6,157 nt of DNA. It comes from an uncultured Porphyromonadaceae bacterium. GTDB lineage: Bacteria > Bacteroidota > Bacteroidia > Bacteroidales > Muribaculaceae. Of the stretch, positions 1 to 6,111 are shown piece after piece. A program made the translations under genes and the position numbers. The stretch spans positions 1 through 6,157 of the forward strand of contig USNC01000088.1 of NCBI GenBank assembly GCA_900555915.1, in the 5' to 3' direction. Every line of letters starts with the position of its first letter. Within the stretch, counting starts at the first letter, position 1. The notes below the pieces were generated by a model. The model worked only from the letters and a program-made list of their open reading frames with translations, was not told the origin of the DNA and made no database searches.

Positions 1-47
1 GAGATCGCTCAGTGTCTCGTGGGCTCGGAGATGTGTATAAGAGACAG
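1..47 (+). other. Untrimmed Nextera (Tn5) P7-side adapter, left contig end
   Basis: This is library-preparation sequence, not genome. Positions 14-47 match the 34-nt Nextera Read 2 transposon arm, and 29-47 is the 19-bp Tn5 mosaic end (AGATGTGTATAAGAGACAG). Positions 1-5 (GAGAT) fit the end of the Illumina P7 oligo. Positions 6-13 (CGCTCAGT) then sit exactly where the 8-base i7 index belongs; from memory its reverse complement, ACTGAGCG, is a Nextera XT v2 index (N724). Genomic sequence begins at 48. An open frame starting at a GTG in the adapter (position 12) adds the false N-terminus MSRGLGDVYKRQ to the neighbouring gene. Confidence 0.98.
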
Positions 48-431
48 CTGTATGACATGGCCGTGAGTCAGGGCATCGATTTTTTCGCTGTGGCGAGTGG
101 TCAGCCCGATGAGATCGAGCAGTGGCGGGATCTGTCTTCGGGGCAGTATGCCATATATACGGCGCAGGATACATCTATCAAGGAGCTTGTGAGAGGCAAT
201 CCGGCTCTCGTAGGGCTTGAAGACGGGGTGATAAAGTGGAAAACCGCCCTGAGCGCGGTGATTCTTACCGACGCCGACGCCGGGGATGAGGCGGAGACTG
301 CATCTGTCATAAATACATCTCCTGTCGGCATACAGATGTCGGGCGGTCAGGCGCTCCTTTGCCTGTCGGTGATCCTTGTGGCGATACTCGCGGTAGTGGC
401 TTTCGCTTCCGCTCTCCGCCGTTTTTTCTGA
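48..431 (+). CDS. C-terminal fragment of a DoxX/BT_3928-like membrane protein with thioredoxin-like domain (5' truncated)
   Basis: Only the last 127 codons are present; the start lies beyond the left contig edge. The frame is open through the adapter, so any N-terminus called there is artificial. Visible residues begin LYDMAVSQGIDFF and continue with an EQWRD stretch and an LVRGNPALVGLEDGVIKWK-like segment. This has the shape of a thioredoxin-fold cis-proline loop followed by its last beta strands. A hydrophobic helix follows (about fragment residues 101-123), then a short basic tail RRFF, suggesting a C-terminal membrane anchor. From memory, the pattern matches the C-terminal part of Bacteroidota DoxX-family proteins (the BT_3928 type): an N-terminal DoxX membrane region followed by a thioredoxin-like domain, with no established function. 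Neither the DoxX part nor a CxxC site is in the window, so redox activity cannot be judged. It converges on rodA and is probably a separate transcription unit. Confidence 0.68.
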   Translation: MYDMAVSQGIDFFAVASGQPDEIEQWRDLSSGQYAIYTAQDTSIKELVRGNPALVGLEDGVIKWKTALSAVILTDADAGDEAETASVINTSPVGIQMSGGQALLCLSVILVAILAVVAFASALRRFF

Positions 432-1901
432 TCAGTCGCGCCGTTCCTTTCGCGAGGCGTCGATGCGCAGCAGTATGAAGAGAAGTATTGTGAAGCTCCA
501 CAGCGCCGACCCTCCGTAGCTGAAGAAGGGGAGCGGTATGCCTATCACGGGACACAGCCCTATCACCATGCCGATATTGATGCAGATATGGAATATCAGA
601 TATGACGCCACGCAATAGGCATACACACGTCCGAAAGGTGTGCGCTGCCGTTCGGCTATGTGCAGTATGCGCAACACGAGCGCGAGAAACGCTATCAGCA
701 CAGCGCTCGCGCCTACAAATCCTTCCTCCTCTCCTATGGTGCAGAAGATGAAGTCGGTGTGCTGTTCGGGCACATATTTGAGTTTTGTCTGTGTCCCGTT
801 GAGAAATCCTTTACCCGTCACGCCTCCGGAGCCGATCGCTATCTTCGACTGGTTGACGTTGTAGCCGAATCCACGCAGGTCGTCTTCTATGCCGAGGGCG
901 ACCTTTATACGCATCTGCTGGTAAGGCTCGAGCACCCGCCCGAACACATAGTTGACCGAGAAAAGAAACATCACCGAGGCCACCGCGAAAATTATCGTCA
1001 CCACAAACCGCTCTATGCGGTGGCGGTACATGGCGAGCGACACGTAGACCACCGCTGCGATGATGCTGCCCAGAAAGTACCAGTTGCCGGGCACACTTAT
1101 GCCGCAGAGCGTGAGGATGGCGGTTATGGCTCCGCTTATCAGGAATCCGAGTATCACGTTGCGGGCTATCACAGCGTCTTTGCAGTAGAAAAGCAGCATG
1201 CAGCAGAACACGGCGATTATCAGCAGGAACACCGTGAATTCCCCGGCCGGAAGGCCGAGTAGCAGCGGTGTGGAATATTTCACGGCCACCACGAAGTAAG
1301 TCACCGCGCAGAGTGCGGAGAAGAGCACCAGCCCGCTCATTCCCTCCCTGTAGAGAACGAAGAAGAGCGAGATGTAGACGAGTGCCGATCCTGTCTCGTG
1401 TTGCAGCAGTATCAGGATGATAGGCAGGAAGATGATGATGAAGGCGCGGAAATAGTTGCTCAGTTTCTGGTTGAGATTGAAATTGTAGGAGTTGAAGAGT
1501 TTTGCGAGAGCAAGCGCTGTGGCGAACTTGCCGAACTCTGCGGGCTGCAGGCTCACCGGGCCGAGCACAAGCCATGACCGCGAGCCTTTGATGTCGGGAG
1601 CCACGAAGATTGTCACTATCATCACCAGCAGCACGCAGATATACACCGGATAGGCATACGTCTCGTAGATTCTGTAGTCTGAGAGCAGAATGGCGCAGCC
1701 TATCAGGACCGACAGCCCTATCCATAGAAACTGCTTGCCCGAGAATTCGGCGAAATCAAACATGCTCGCGCGGTCGAAGTCGTAGCTCGCTGCGTAGATG
1801 CTCACGGCTCCCGCCACCACAAGTATCAGATATAGTATGATTGTCGGCCAGTCGAGCTGGCGGAACACTGAGGTGTTCGCATCAATGTTTCTTGACTCCA
1901 C
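432..1901 (-). CDS. rodA: RodA, SEDS-family peptidoglycan glycosyltransferase of the elongasome
   Basis: Polytopic inner-membrane enzyme that polymerises lipid II into glycan strands during lateral wall growth, paired with PBP2. SEDS signatures are visible: SIYAASYDFD after the first membrane segment (about 34-43), KGSRSWLVLG (105-114) followed by QPAEF (119-123), GVTGKGFLNGTQ (360-371), and EQHTDFIF, whose Asp383 (codon at 753-755) corresponds to the catalytic SEDS aspartate. The C-terminal PLPFFSYGGS (456-465) is also typical. At 489 residues it is well over the ~370 of E. coli RodA. The extra length is hydrophobic and lies mostly between about 210 and 320, consistent with additional membrane helices. 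The start is GTG at 1901, inside the end of mrdA (20-base overlap), which suggests translational coupling. The only other in-frame candidate nearby is a GTG at codon 12; the ATG around 1885 is out of frame. The stop abuts the stop of the convergent plus-strand gene. Confidence 0.97.
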   Translation of the reverse strand: MESRNIDANTSVFRQLDWPTIILYLILVVAGAVSIYAASYDFDRASMFDFAEFSGKQFLWIGLSVLIGCAILLSDYRIYETYAYPVYICVLLVMIVTIFVAPDIKGSRSWLVLGPVSLQPAEFGKFATALALAKLFNSYNFNLNQKLSNYFRAFIIIFLPIILILLQHETGSALVYISLFFVLYREGMSGLVLFSALCAVTYFVVAVKYSTPLLLGLPAGEFTVFLLIIAVFCCMLLFYCKDAVIARNVILGFLISGAITAILTLCGISVPGNWYFLGSIIAAVVYVSLAMYRHRIERFVVTIIFAVASVMFLFSVNYVFGRVLEPYQQMRIKVALGIEDDLRGFGYNVNQSKIAIGSGGVTGKGFLNGTQTKLKYVPEQHTDFIFCTIGEEEGFVGASAVLIAFLALVLRILHIAERQRTPFGRVYAYCVASYLIFHICINIGMVIGLCPVIGIPLPFFSYGGSALWSFTILLFILLRIDASRKERRD

Positions 1902-3738
1902 TTGAGATGATCGTATTTGAGTTCAACATTCGTTCTTCAAGATATTTCCTTTCAGGGGCGATGCTCCCCTTCAGATATTTCTCTATGATCAGGCTCCCTA
2001 TAGGCACGCCGTAGGTGGCTCCGAACCCCGCATTCTCCACATATACCGCCACTGCTATCTTCGGATTGGAATATGGTGCGAACCCCATGAAGGCGGAATG
2101 GTCCTTTCCGTGCGGATTCTGGGCGGTGCCGGTCTTGCCGCACACCTCGAGTCCCGGAAGGTTGGCCAGACGGCATGTGCCGCCTAAGACTGCCATGCGC
2201 ATTCCCTCGGCAATCGATTCGTAATGTTCCTTCTTGATGGAGGGCGTATGGCGTTCGCGGTATTTGCTGTCGATCACGGTGTCTTTGATTTCCTTCACGA
2301 TATGGGGCGTATAGTACCATCCTCTGTTGGCTATCGTAGCCGAGAGGTTGGCTATCTGAAGCGGGGTCGCGAGCACTTCGCCCTGACCGATGGCTATGGA
2401 GATTATGGAGTTCGCGCTCCAGTTGCTCCCACGGAAAGACTTGCTGTAGAATTCCGGATTCGGGATGAAGCCCCGGCTCTCCGAGGGGAGGTCTACTCCG
2501 AGGCGGTAGCCGTAGCCCATCTCAACCATGTAGTTTTTCCATTTCTCAAGCTGTGTCTTCGGGTTGCTTCCGCGCTTGTCGATGAAGTTCTTCAGTCCCC
2601 AGCAGAAGTAGGCGTTGCATGAGGTGGCTATGGCAGGCTTCAGGGCGATGGGAGAGCCGTGGGCGTGGCAGCCTACGCGCAGACCGTTGACGTAGCCCCG
2701 GTAGCACGGATACATCGTGTTGAGATTGACTGTCCCTTCCTGCATGAATATCAGTCCCTGCGTGGGCTTGAATGTCGAGCCGGGAGGATAGGCGCCCTGC
2801 AGCGCGCGGTCGAAGAGGGGCTTGTATTTGTCGGCTACGAGTGCCGCATAGTTCTTTCCCCGGTCGGAGCCTACGAGAAGTGTCGGGTCGTAGCTCGGGG
2901 CCGAGACCATGCAGAGTATCTCGCCTGTCGACGGCTCTATCGCTACTATCGCCCCGATCTTTCCCTTCATCAGTTGCTCGCCGTATTCCTGCAGCTCTAT
3001 GTCGATGCTGAGTGTCAGGTCGCGGCCCGACTCGGGCGCGACATCGTGGATGCCGTCCTCATATTTCCCCTTGATCCGCCCGAGGGCGTCTTTCATCAGT
3101 ATCTCCACTCCTTTCACACCGCGCAGATGCTCCTCGTAGCTTTTCTCCACTCCGAGGTCGCCGGTGTAGTCGCCGCTGCGGTAATACCGGTCGCGTTCCA
3201 CGTCGGAGGCGTTCACCTCGCGTATGTTGCCCAGGATATTGGCGCCTGCATTCACCGCATATTCGCGCACATTGCGCTTCTGCACGTAGAAGCCCGGGAA
3301 GAGATACAGTTTTTCCTGGAGCCTTCCATAGTCTTCCTGCGAGAGATGCGACATCAGCTTCTGCGGCGTATAGGCCGAATATCCGGGATTCTTCCTGGGG
3401 TTCTTCATGTCGGCACATCTCTGCATCAACTCGTCTTTCGTGATGCCGAGCACGTTGCAAAGGTCGAGCGTGTCAAATCCGCCGCTCACGTCTTTCGGTA
3501 TGAGCATCACGTCATATTCCGGCTGGTTGAGCACCACGAGCCGCCCCTCGCGGTCGTAGACAAGACCGCGGGCCGGATAGAGTATCTTGCGGAAGAATGC
3601 GTTTGACTCTGCATTTTCCTTGTAGATTCCGTCGCTTACCTGAAGATTGAAGAGCCTTATGATGAATATGATGACTATTAGCGTTATGAATCCGCCGACT
3701 GCATATTTTCTTTTCTCTAATGTGTAATCCTTTCCCAC
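1882..3738 (-). CDS. mrdA: Penicillin-binding protein 2 (MrdA), elongasome transpeptidase
   Basis: Class B monofunctional PBP that cross-links the glycan made by RodA, on the periplasmic face of the inner membrane. It is 618 residues, normal for the family. Order: short cytoplasmic basic N-terminus, one membrane anchor (about 12-33), non-catalytic pedestal domain (ARGLVYDREGR near 56-66, GVEKSYEEHLRG near 196-207), then the transpeptidase domain. All three active-site motifs are present: STFK with nucleophile Ser321 and Lys324 (Ser codon 2776-2778), SCN at 373-375, and KTG at 535-537 (Lys codon 2134-2136). Cys345, Cys357, His358, His360 and Cys374 cluster around the SxN motif. The start is GTG at 3738: it is the only usual start codon between the upstream mreD stop, which is in the same frame, and the membrane anchor, and it gives the family-like beginning MGKDYTLEKRKY. 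The 3' end overlaps rodA by 20 bases. No truncation or frameshift is seen. Confidence 0.97.
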   Translation of the reverse strand: MGKDYTLEKRKYAVGGFITLIVIIFIIRLFNLQVSDGIYKENAESNAFFRKILYPARGLVYDREGRLVVLNQPEYDVMLIPKDVSGGFDTLDLCNVLGITKDELMQRCADMKNPRKNPGYSAYTPQKLMSHLSQEDYGRLQEKLYLFPGFYVQKRNVREYAVNAGANILGNIREVNASDVERDRYYRSGDYTGDLGVEKSYEEHLRGVKGVEILMKDALGRIKGKYEDGIHDVAPESGRDLTLSIDIELQEYGEQLMKGKIGAIVAIEPSTGEILCMVSAPSYDPTLLVGSDRGKNYAALVADKYKPLFDRALQGAYPPGSTFKPTQGLIFMQEGTVNLNTMYPCYRGYVNGLRVGCHAHGSPIALKPAIATSCNAYFCWGLKNFIDKRGSNPKTQLEKWKNYMVEMGYGYRLGVDLPSESRGFIPNPEFYSKSFRGSNWSANSIISIAIGQGEVLATPLQIANLSATIANRGWYYTPHIVKEIKDTVIDSKYRERHTPSIKKEHYESIAEGMRMAVLGGTCRLANLPGLEVCGKTGTAQNPHGKDHSAFMGFAPYSNPKIAVAVYVENAGFGATYGVPIGSLIIEKYLKGSIAPERKYLEERMLNSNTIISSGVKKH

Positions 3739-3789
3739 TTCGTTCGTATCGAAATTTCGCGGTGCCTCTCTCCGGCCTCCGCGTTTGTT
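3739..3789 (-). other. mreD-mrdA spacer, 51 nt, with a 10-bp palindrome and a distant purine tract
   Basis: This is the largest gap in the operon. It contains the perfect palindrome CGAAATTTCG (3750-3759), about 11 bases upstream of the mrdA GTG. On the minus strand a purine-rich tract starting GGAGG (3776-3780) lies about 37 bases upstream of that GTG, too far to act as an ordinary Shine-Dalgarno. No -33 TTG / -7 TAnnTTTG Bacteroidota promoter is visible. The spacer stays open in the mrdA frame (17 sense codons between the mreD stop and the GTG) but has no alternative ATG, GTG or TTG start. Confidence 0.5.
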
Positions 3790-4299
3790 TTATTGCTTCT
3801 TGTAAATCAGGGAGTCAAAGGCCAATATCATGAGAAACGTGAATATGGTGCTTGACGCTACCTTGATCAGCAGTTCGATCATGACGGCCGAAGACATGTA
3901 TTCCACCGTCAGTGCCACCAGCGAGTATATGGCCGACATGCTCAGAAGATACTTGCCGAAATTCAGCCATCCCATAGTGGTCATACCCGGTTCAATGCCG
4001 CGCACGTGGTCGTCGTGCTGCACATAGGCGTAGAATACCGGACGCTTCAGCGATGCGAGTATCGTGCACGCGAGCGCGTTCACTCCCTGCGTGTCGGAGA
4101 GCATGTCTACCGACAGCCCGAGCATAAACCCGAGGGTGAGCAGTATGTTGGCCGACAGGTCGAGCGGCAGCTTTATCAGGAAGTAGATGAATATGAAGCA
4201 CACCGCGCTTCCGAAAAGCACGATATGGTTCATCAGCAGAGCCTGGACCAGAACCAGAATCACAAACATCAGTGTAAAGGTGACAATGCTTTTGTTCAT
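3790..4299 (-). CDS. mreD: MreD, rod-shape-determining integral membrane protein
   Basis: Small inner-membrane component of the elongasome that works with MreC in joining cytoplasmic MreB to RodA-PBP2. It is 169 residues, close to the usual ~160-180. The sequence is dominated by about six hydrophobic segments (roughly 5-22, 27-43, 48-66, 71-86, 112-131 and 143-164). The most recognisable family signature is GLSVDMLSDTQGVNA (61-75), the MreD pattern of a membrane aspartate followed by a glycine. The start is ATG at 4299, 18 bases after the mreC stop; the stop is TAA at 3790-3792. Identification rests on this motif, the topology and the fixed position between mreC and mrdA. MreD diverges fast, so pairwise identity to distant homologues will be low. 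Confidence 0.95.
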   Translation of the reverse strand: MNKSIVTFTLMFVILVLVQALLMNHIVLFGSAVCFIFIYFLIKLPLDLSANILLTLGFMLGLSVDMLSDTQGVNALACTILASLKRPVFYAYVQHDDHVRGIEPGMTTMGWLNFGKYLLSMSAIYSLVALTVEYMSSAVMIELLIKVASSTIFTFLMILAFDSLIYKKQ

Positions 4300-4317
4300 A
4301 GGGTTGTGGCTGAAGGC

Positions 4318-5148
4318 CTATTCAATGCTCTGTATTGAATCAAGCTCATGTTTAAGTTCGTCCTTGATAATTCTCACCGTGCCGAGTGCCTTGAAATTGG
4401 AGGCAAGCCTTATCTTCAGCACATAGAATGTGTCGTCGCCGGTCTTCACGCGCCCCACAATGGTGCCTATGTCTATCCCCTCGGGAAAAGTGGTCGAGAA
4501 GCCGCTGGTGATCACAGTGTCGCCGATATGGTATTTGGCATGGCGCGGCACTTCCTCCAGATATGTCACCGTAGGGTCGCCGCCTCTCCATGTGAGGCTC
4601 CCCACGTATGGCGTGTTCTTTATTTTGGCGCTGAATCGCTGTGTCTGGTTGAGCACAGATATTGCGCGTGAGGTGTGGTGGCCGGTGACATCCACTATTC
4701 CTACAATGCCGCTCTGGTCCACTATGCCCATGCCGGGGCGCACTCCTTCATCGCTGCCGCGGTCGAGTGTGAAATAGTTGCGGGGGTGTCTCGTCGAATT
4801 GTTGATCACCGACGCTCCTATATAGTCGAATCTGTTGCCGGTCCACGTGTCGAGCGTGTCTTGTGCCAGCACCTTGTATTGCGCCAGCTCGTTGCGCAGA
4901 TTGAGCACTTCGTTCTGGAGTTTGGCGTTGCTTTCCTGAAGCCGCTTGTTGACCGACAGCAGTCCGAAATAGTCGGTTATCTCTGAGGCCGTTCCATACA
5001 CAGCTTCTCCTATGGCATTCGCCGAAGTGAGATAGAGCGACTGGTGAGGCTTGCTCGATCTTACAAGCAGGATACAGGAAATCAGCACATAGAACGTGAA
5101 TACGAACCATGTGCTGTATTTGATGAGAAAATTCAGCAGATTCCTCAT
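4318..5148 (-). CDS. mreC: MreC, periplasmic elongasome scaffold
   Basis: Bitopic inner-membrane protein whose periplasmic part binds PBP2 and is thought to activate the RodA-PBP2 pair. It is 276 residues, normal for the family. Order: short cytoplasmic start, membrane anchor (about 12-30), coiled coil (about 62-93, NKRLQESNAKLQNEVLNLR-type heptads), then two beta-barrel-like domains. Family signatures are NYFTLDRGSDEGVRPGMGIV (124-143) followed by GIVGIV, and VITSGFSTTFPEGIDIGTI (212-230), which matches the conserved MreC pattern TSG..G.FP.G..IG. The start is ATG at 5148 in a 4-base ATGA overlap with the mreB stop, which indicates translational coupling. That ATG also lies inside a perfect inverted repeat. 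The stop is TAG at 4318-4320. No defect is seen. Confidence 0.97.
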   Translation of the reverse strand: MRNLLNFLIKYSTWFVFTFYVLISCILLVRSSKPHQSLYLTSANAIGEAVYGTASEITDYFGLLSVNKRLQESNAKLQNEVLNLRNELAQYKVLAQDTLDTWTGNRFDYIGASVINNSTRHPRNYFTLDRGSDEGVRPGMGIVDQSGIVGIVDVTGHHTSRAISVLNQTQRFSAKIKNTPYVGSLTWRGGDPTVTYLEEVPRHAKYHIGDTVITSGFSTTFPEGIDIGTIVGRVKTGDDTFYVLKIRLASNFKALGTVRIIKDELKHELDSIQSIE

Positions 5149-5159
5149 CTGATGAGGAA
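5141..5159 (-). promoter_or_regulatory. Perfect 8-bp inverted repeat enclosing the mreC start codon
   Basis: TTCCTCATCTGATGAGGAA has two perfectly complementary 8-base arms (5141-5148 and 5152-5159) around a 3-base loop. In the mRNA the 5' arm is formed by the last sense codons of mreB. The 3' arm is AUGAGGAA, the first codons of mreC including its AUG. The mreB UGA lies in the 3' arm. A folded hairpin would hide the mreC start until a ribosome finishing mreB melts it. The repeat is seen directly; a regulatory role is inference, and both arms are also coding sequence. Confidence 0.45.
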
Positions 5160-6111
5160 GCGGAATTTATTGATGTTCTTCAGTGCGACACCTGTGCCGC
5201 GTGCCACGGCGGTCAGCGGATCATCGGCCACTTTGAATTCGATGTGGAATTTGTCGGTGAGCCGTTTGGCAAGACCGCGCAGCAGCGCGCCTCCGCCGGC
5301 CAGATAGATGCCGTTGCGCACTATGTCGGCGTAGAGTTCAGGCGGGGTCTGGTCGAGCGCCGCGAGTATCGCTGCCTCCATTTTCGCTATTGTCTTCTCG
5401 ATGCTGTGGGCTATCTCCTCATGGGTCACAGCCACTTCAAGAGGCAGGGCGGTCATCCTGTTGGGGCCTCTCACTATGAATGGTTCCGGCGGATTCTCAA
5501 GGTTGGTGAGCGCGCTGCCCACCTTTATCTTGATCTGCTCGGCCATCTGAGTGCCTATCTTGAGGTTGTGCACACGGCCCATATGCTCCTGTATGTCGGC
5601 GGTAAGGTCGTTGCCGGCCACGCGGATGCTCTTGTTGCTGACGATTCCGCCGAGCGAGATCACGGCGATCTCGGTGCTTCCGCCGCCTATGTCGACTATC
5701 ATGTTGCCTTCCGGCGCCTCCACATCAAGACCGATGCCGAGCGCCGCAGCCATAGGTTCGTAGATCATGTAGATGTCGCGTCCTCCGGCGTGTTCGCTCG
5801 AATCGCGCACGGCGCGTATCTCCACTTCGGTCGAGCCCGAGGGGATGCAGACCACCATGCGGAGCGAAGGCGAGAACCAGCGGCGTTTGTTGTTGACCAT
5901 TTTCACAAGTCCGCGTATCATCTGCTCAGCCGCGTTGAAGTCGGCTATCACACCGTCGCGAAGCGGACGGATTGTGCGGATGCCCGGCGGCTCCTTGCCT
6001 TCCATCTGGTGGGCGTCTTCGCCCACTGCGAGGAGTTTGTCGGTCTTGTTGTCGATAGCGACCACCGACGGTTGGTTGACCACTATCTTGTCTTTATGTA
6101 TTATTATGGAG
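5145..6111 (-). CDS. mreB: MreB, actin-like cell-shape protein (5' end missing at contig edge)
   Basis: Cytoplasmic actin homologue that polymerises with ATP into membrane-bound filaments orienting the elongasome. 321 codons plus stop are genomic. The first complete genomic codon is at 6108-6110, and everything upstream in the frame (reading MGSEMCIRDS) is adapter. Against a family length of about 340, roughly 20 N-terminal residues are missing, including the amphipathic start and the phosphate-1 loop (DLGTANT type). The visible sequence begins SIIIHKDKIVVNQPSVVAID, which lines up just after that loop. Other actin-fold motifs are intact: RTIRPLRDGVIADF, EHAGGRDIYMIYEPMAAALG (connect region), DIGGGSTE phosphate-2 loop (5670-5693) and LAGGGALL adenosine loop (5280-5303). 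It ends KFRFLIR, with its TGA overlapping the mreC ATG. It is the first visible gene of the operon; the promoter and true upstream neighbour lie off the contig. Confidence 0.97.

Noticed and set aside
391..428. Possible intrinsic terminator for the plus-strand gene (T-run at 422-427)
   Set aside because: Only a weak 5-bp stem with a wobble pair can be drawn (around 393-411). It is separated from the T-run by several bases and lies inside coding sequence.
660..1262. 200-codon open frame on the plus strand opposite rodA
   Set aside because: Antisense shadow of a clear SEDS gene; its His/Glu-rich composition is the complement of hydrophobic codons and shows no domain.
811..1725. 304-codon minus-strand frame inside rodA in another frame
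   Set aside because: Arg/His/Ala-rich out-of-frame reading of rodA; the correct frame shows all SEDS motifs.
2659..3606. 315-codon open frame on the plus strand opposite mrdA
   Set aside because: It is antisense to the transpeptidase gene, whose motifs and length are all correct. The product has no recognisable family features. Long antisense frames are common opposite GC-rich coding sequence.
5145..6111. MreB lacking the phosphate-1 ATP-binding loop as a functional variant
   Set aside because: The loop is missing because genomic sequence stops at the adapter junction at 6111; the remaining protein is canonical.
48..6111. CRISPR arrays, tRNA or rRNA genes, riboswitches, insertion sequences, defence or phage genes
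   Set aside because: No repeat-spacer pattern, RNA gene signature or mobile gene is seen; almost every genomic base is in six housekeeping-type coding regions, with no gap over 51 bases.
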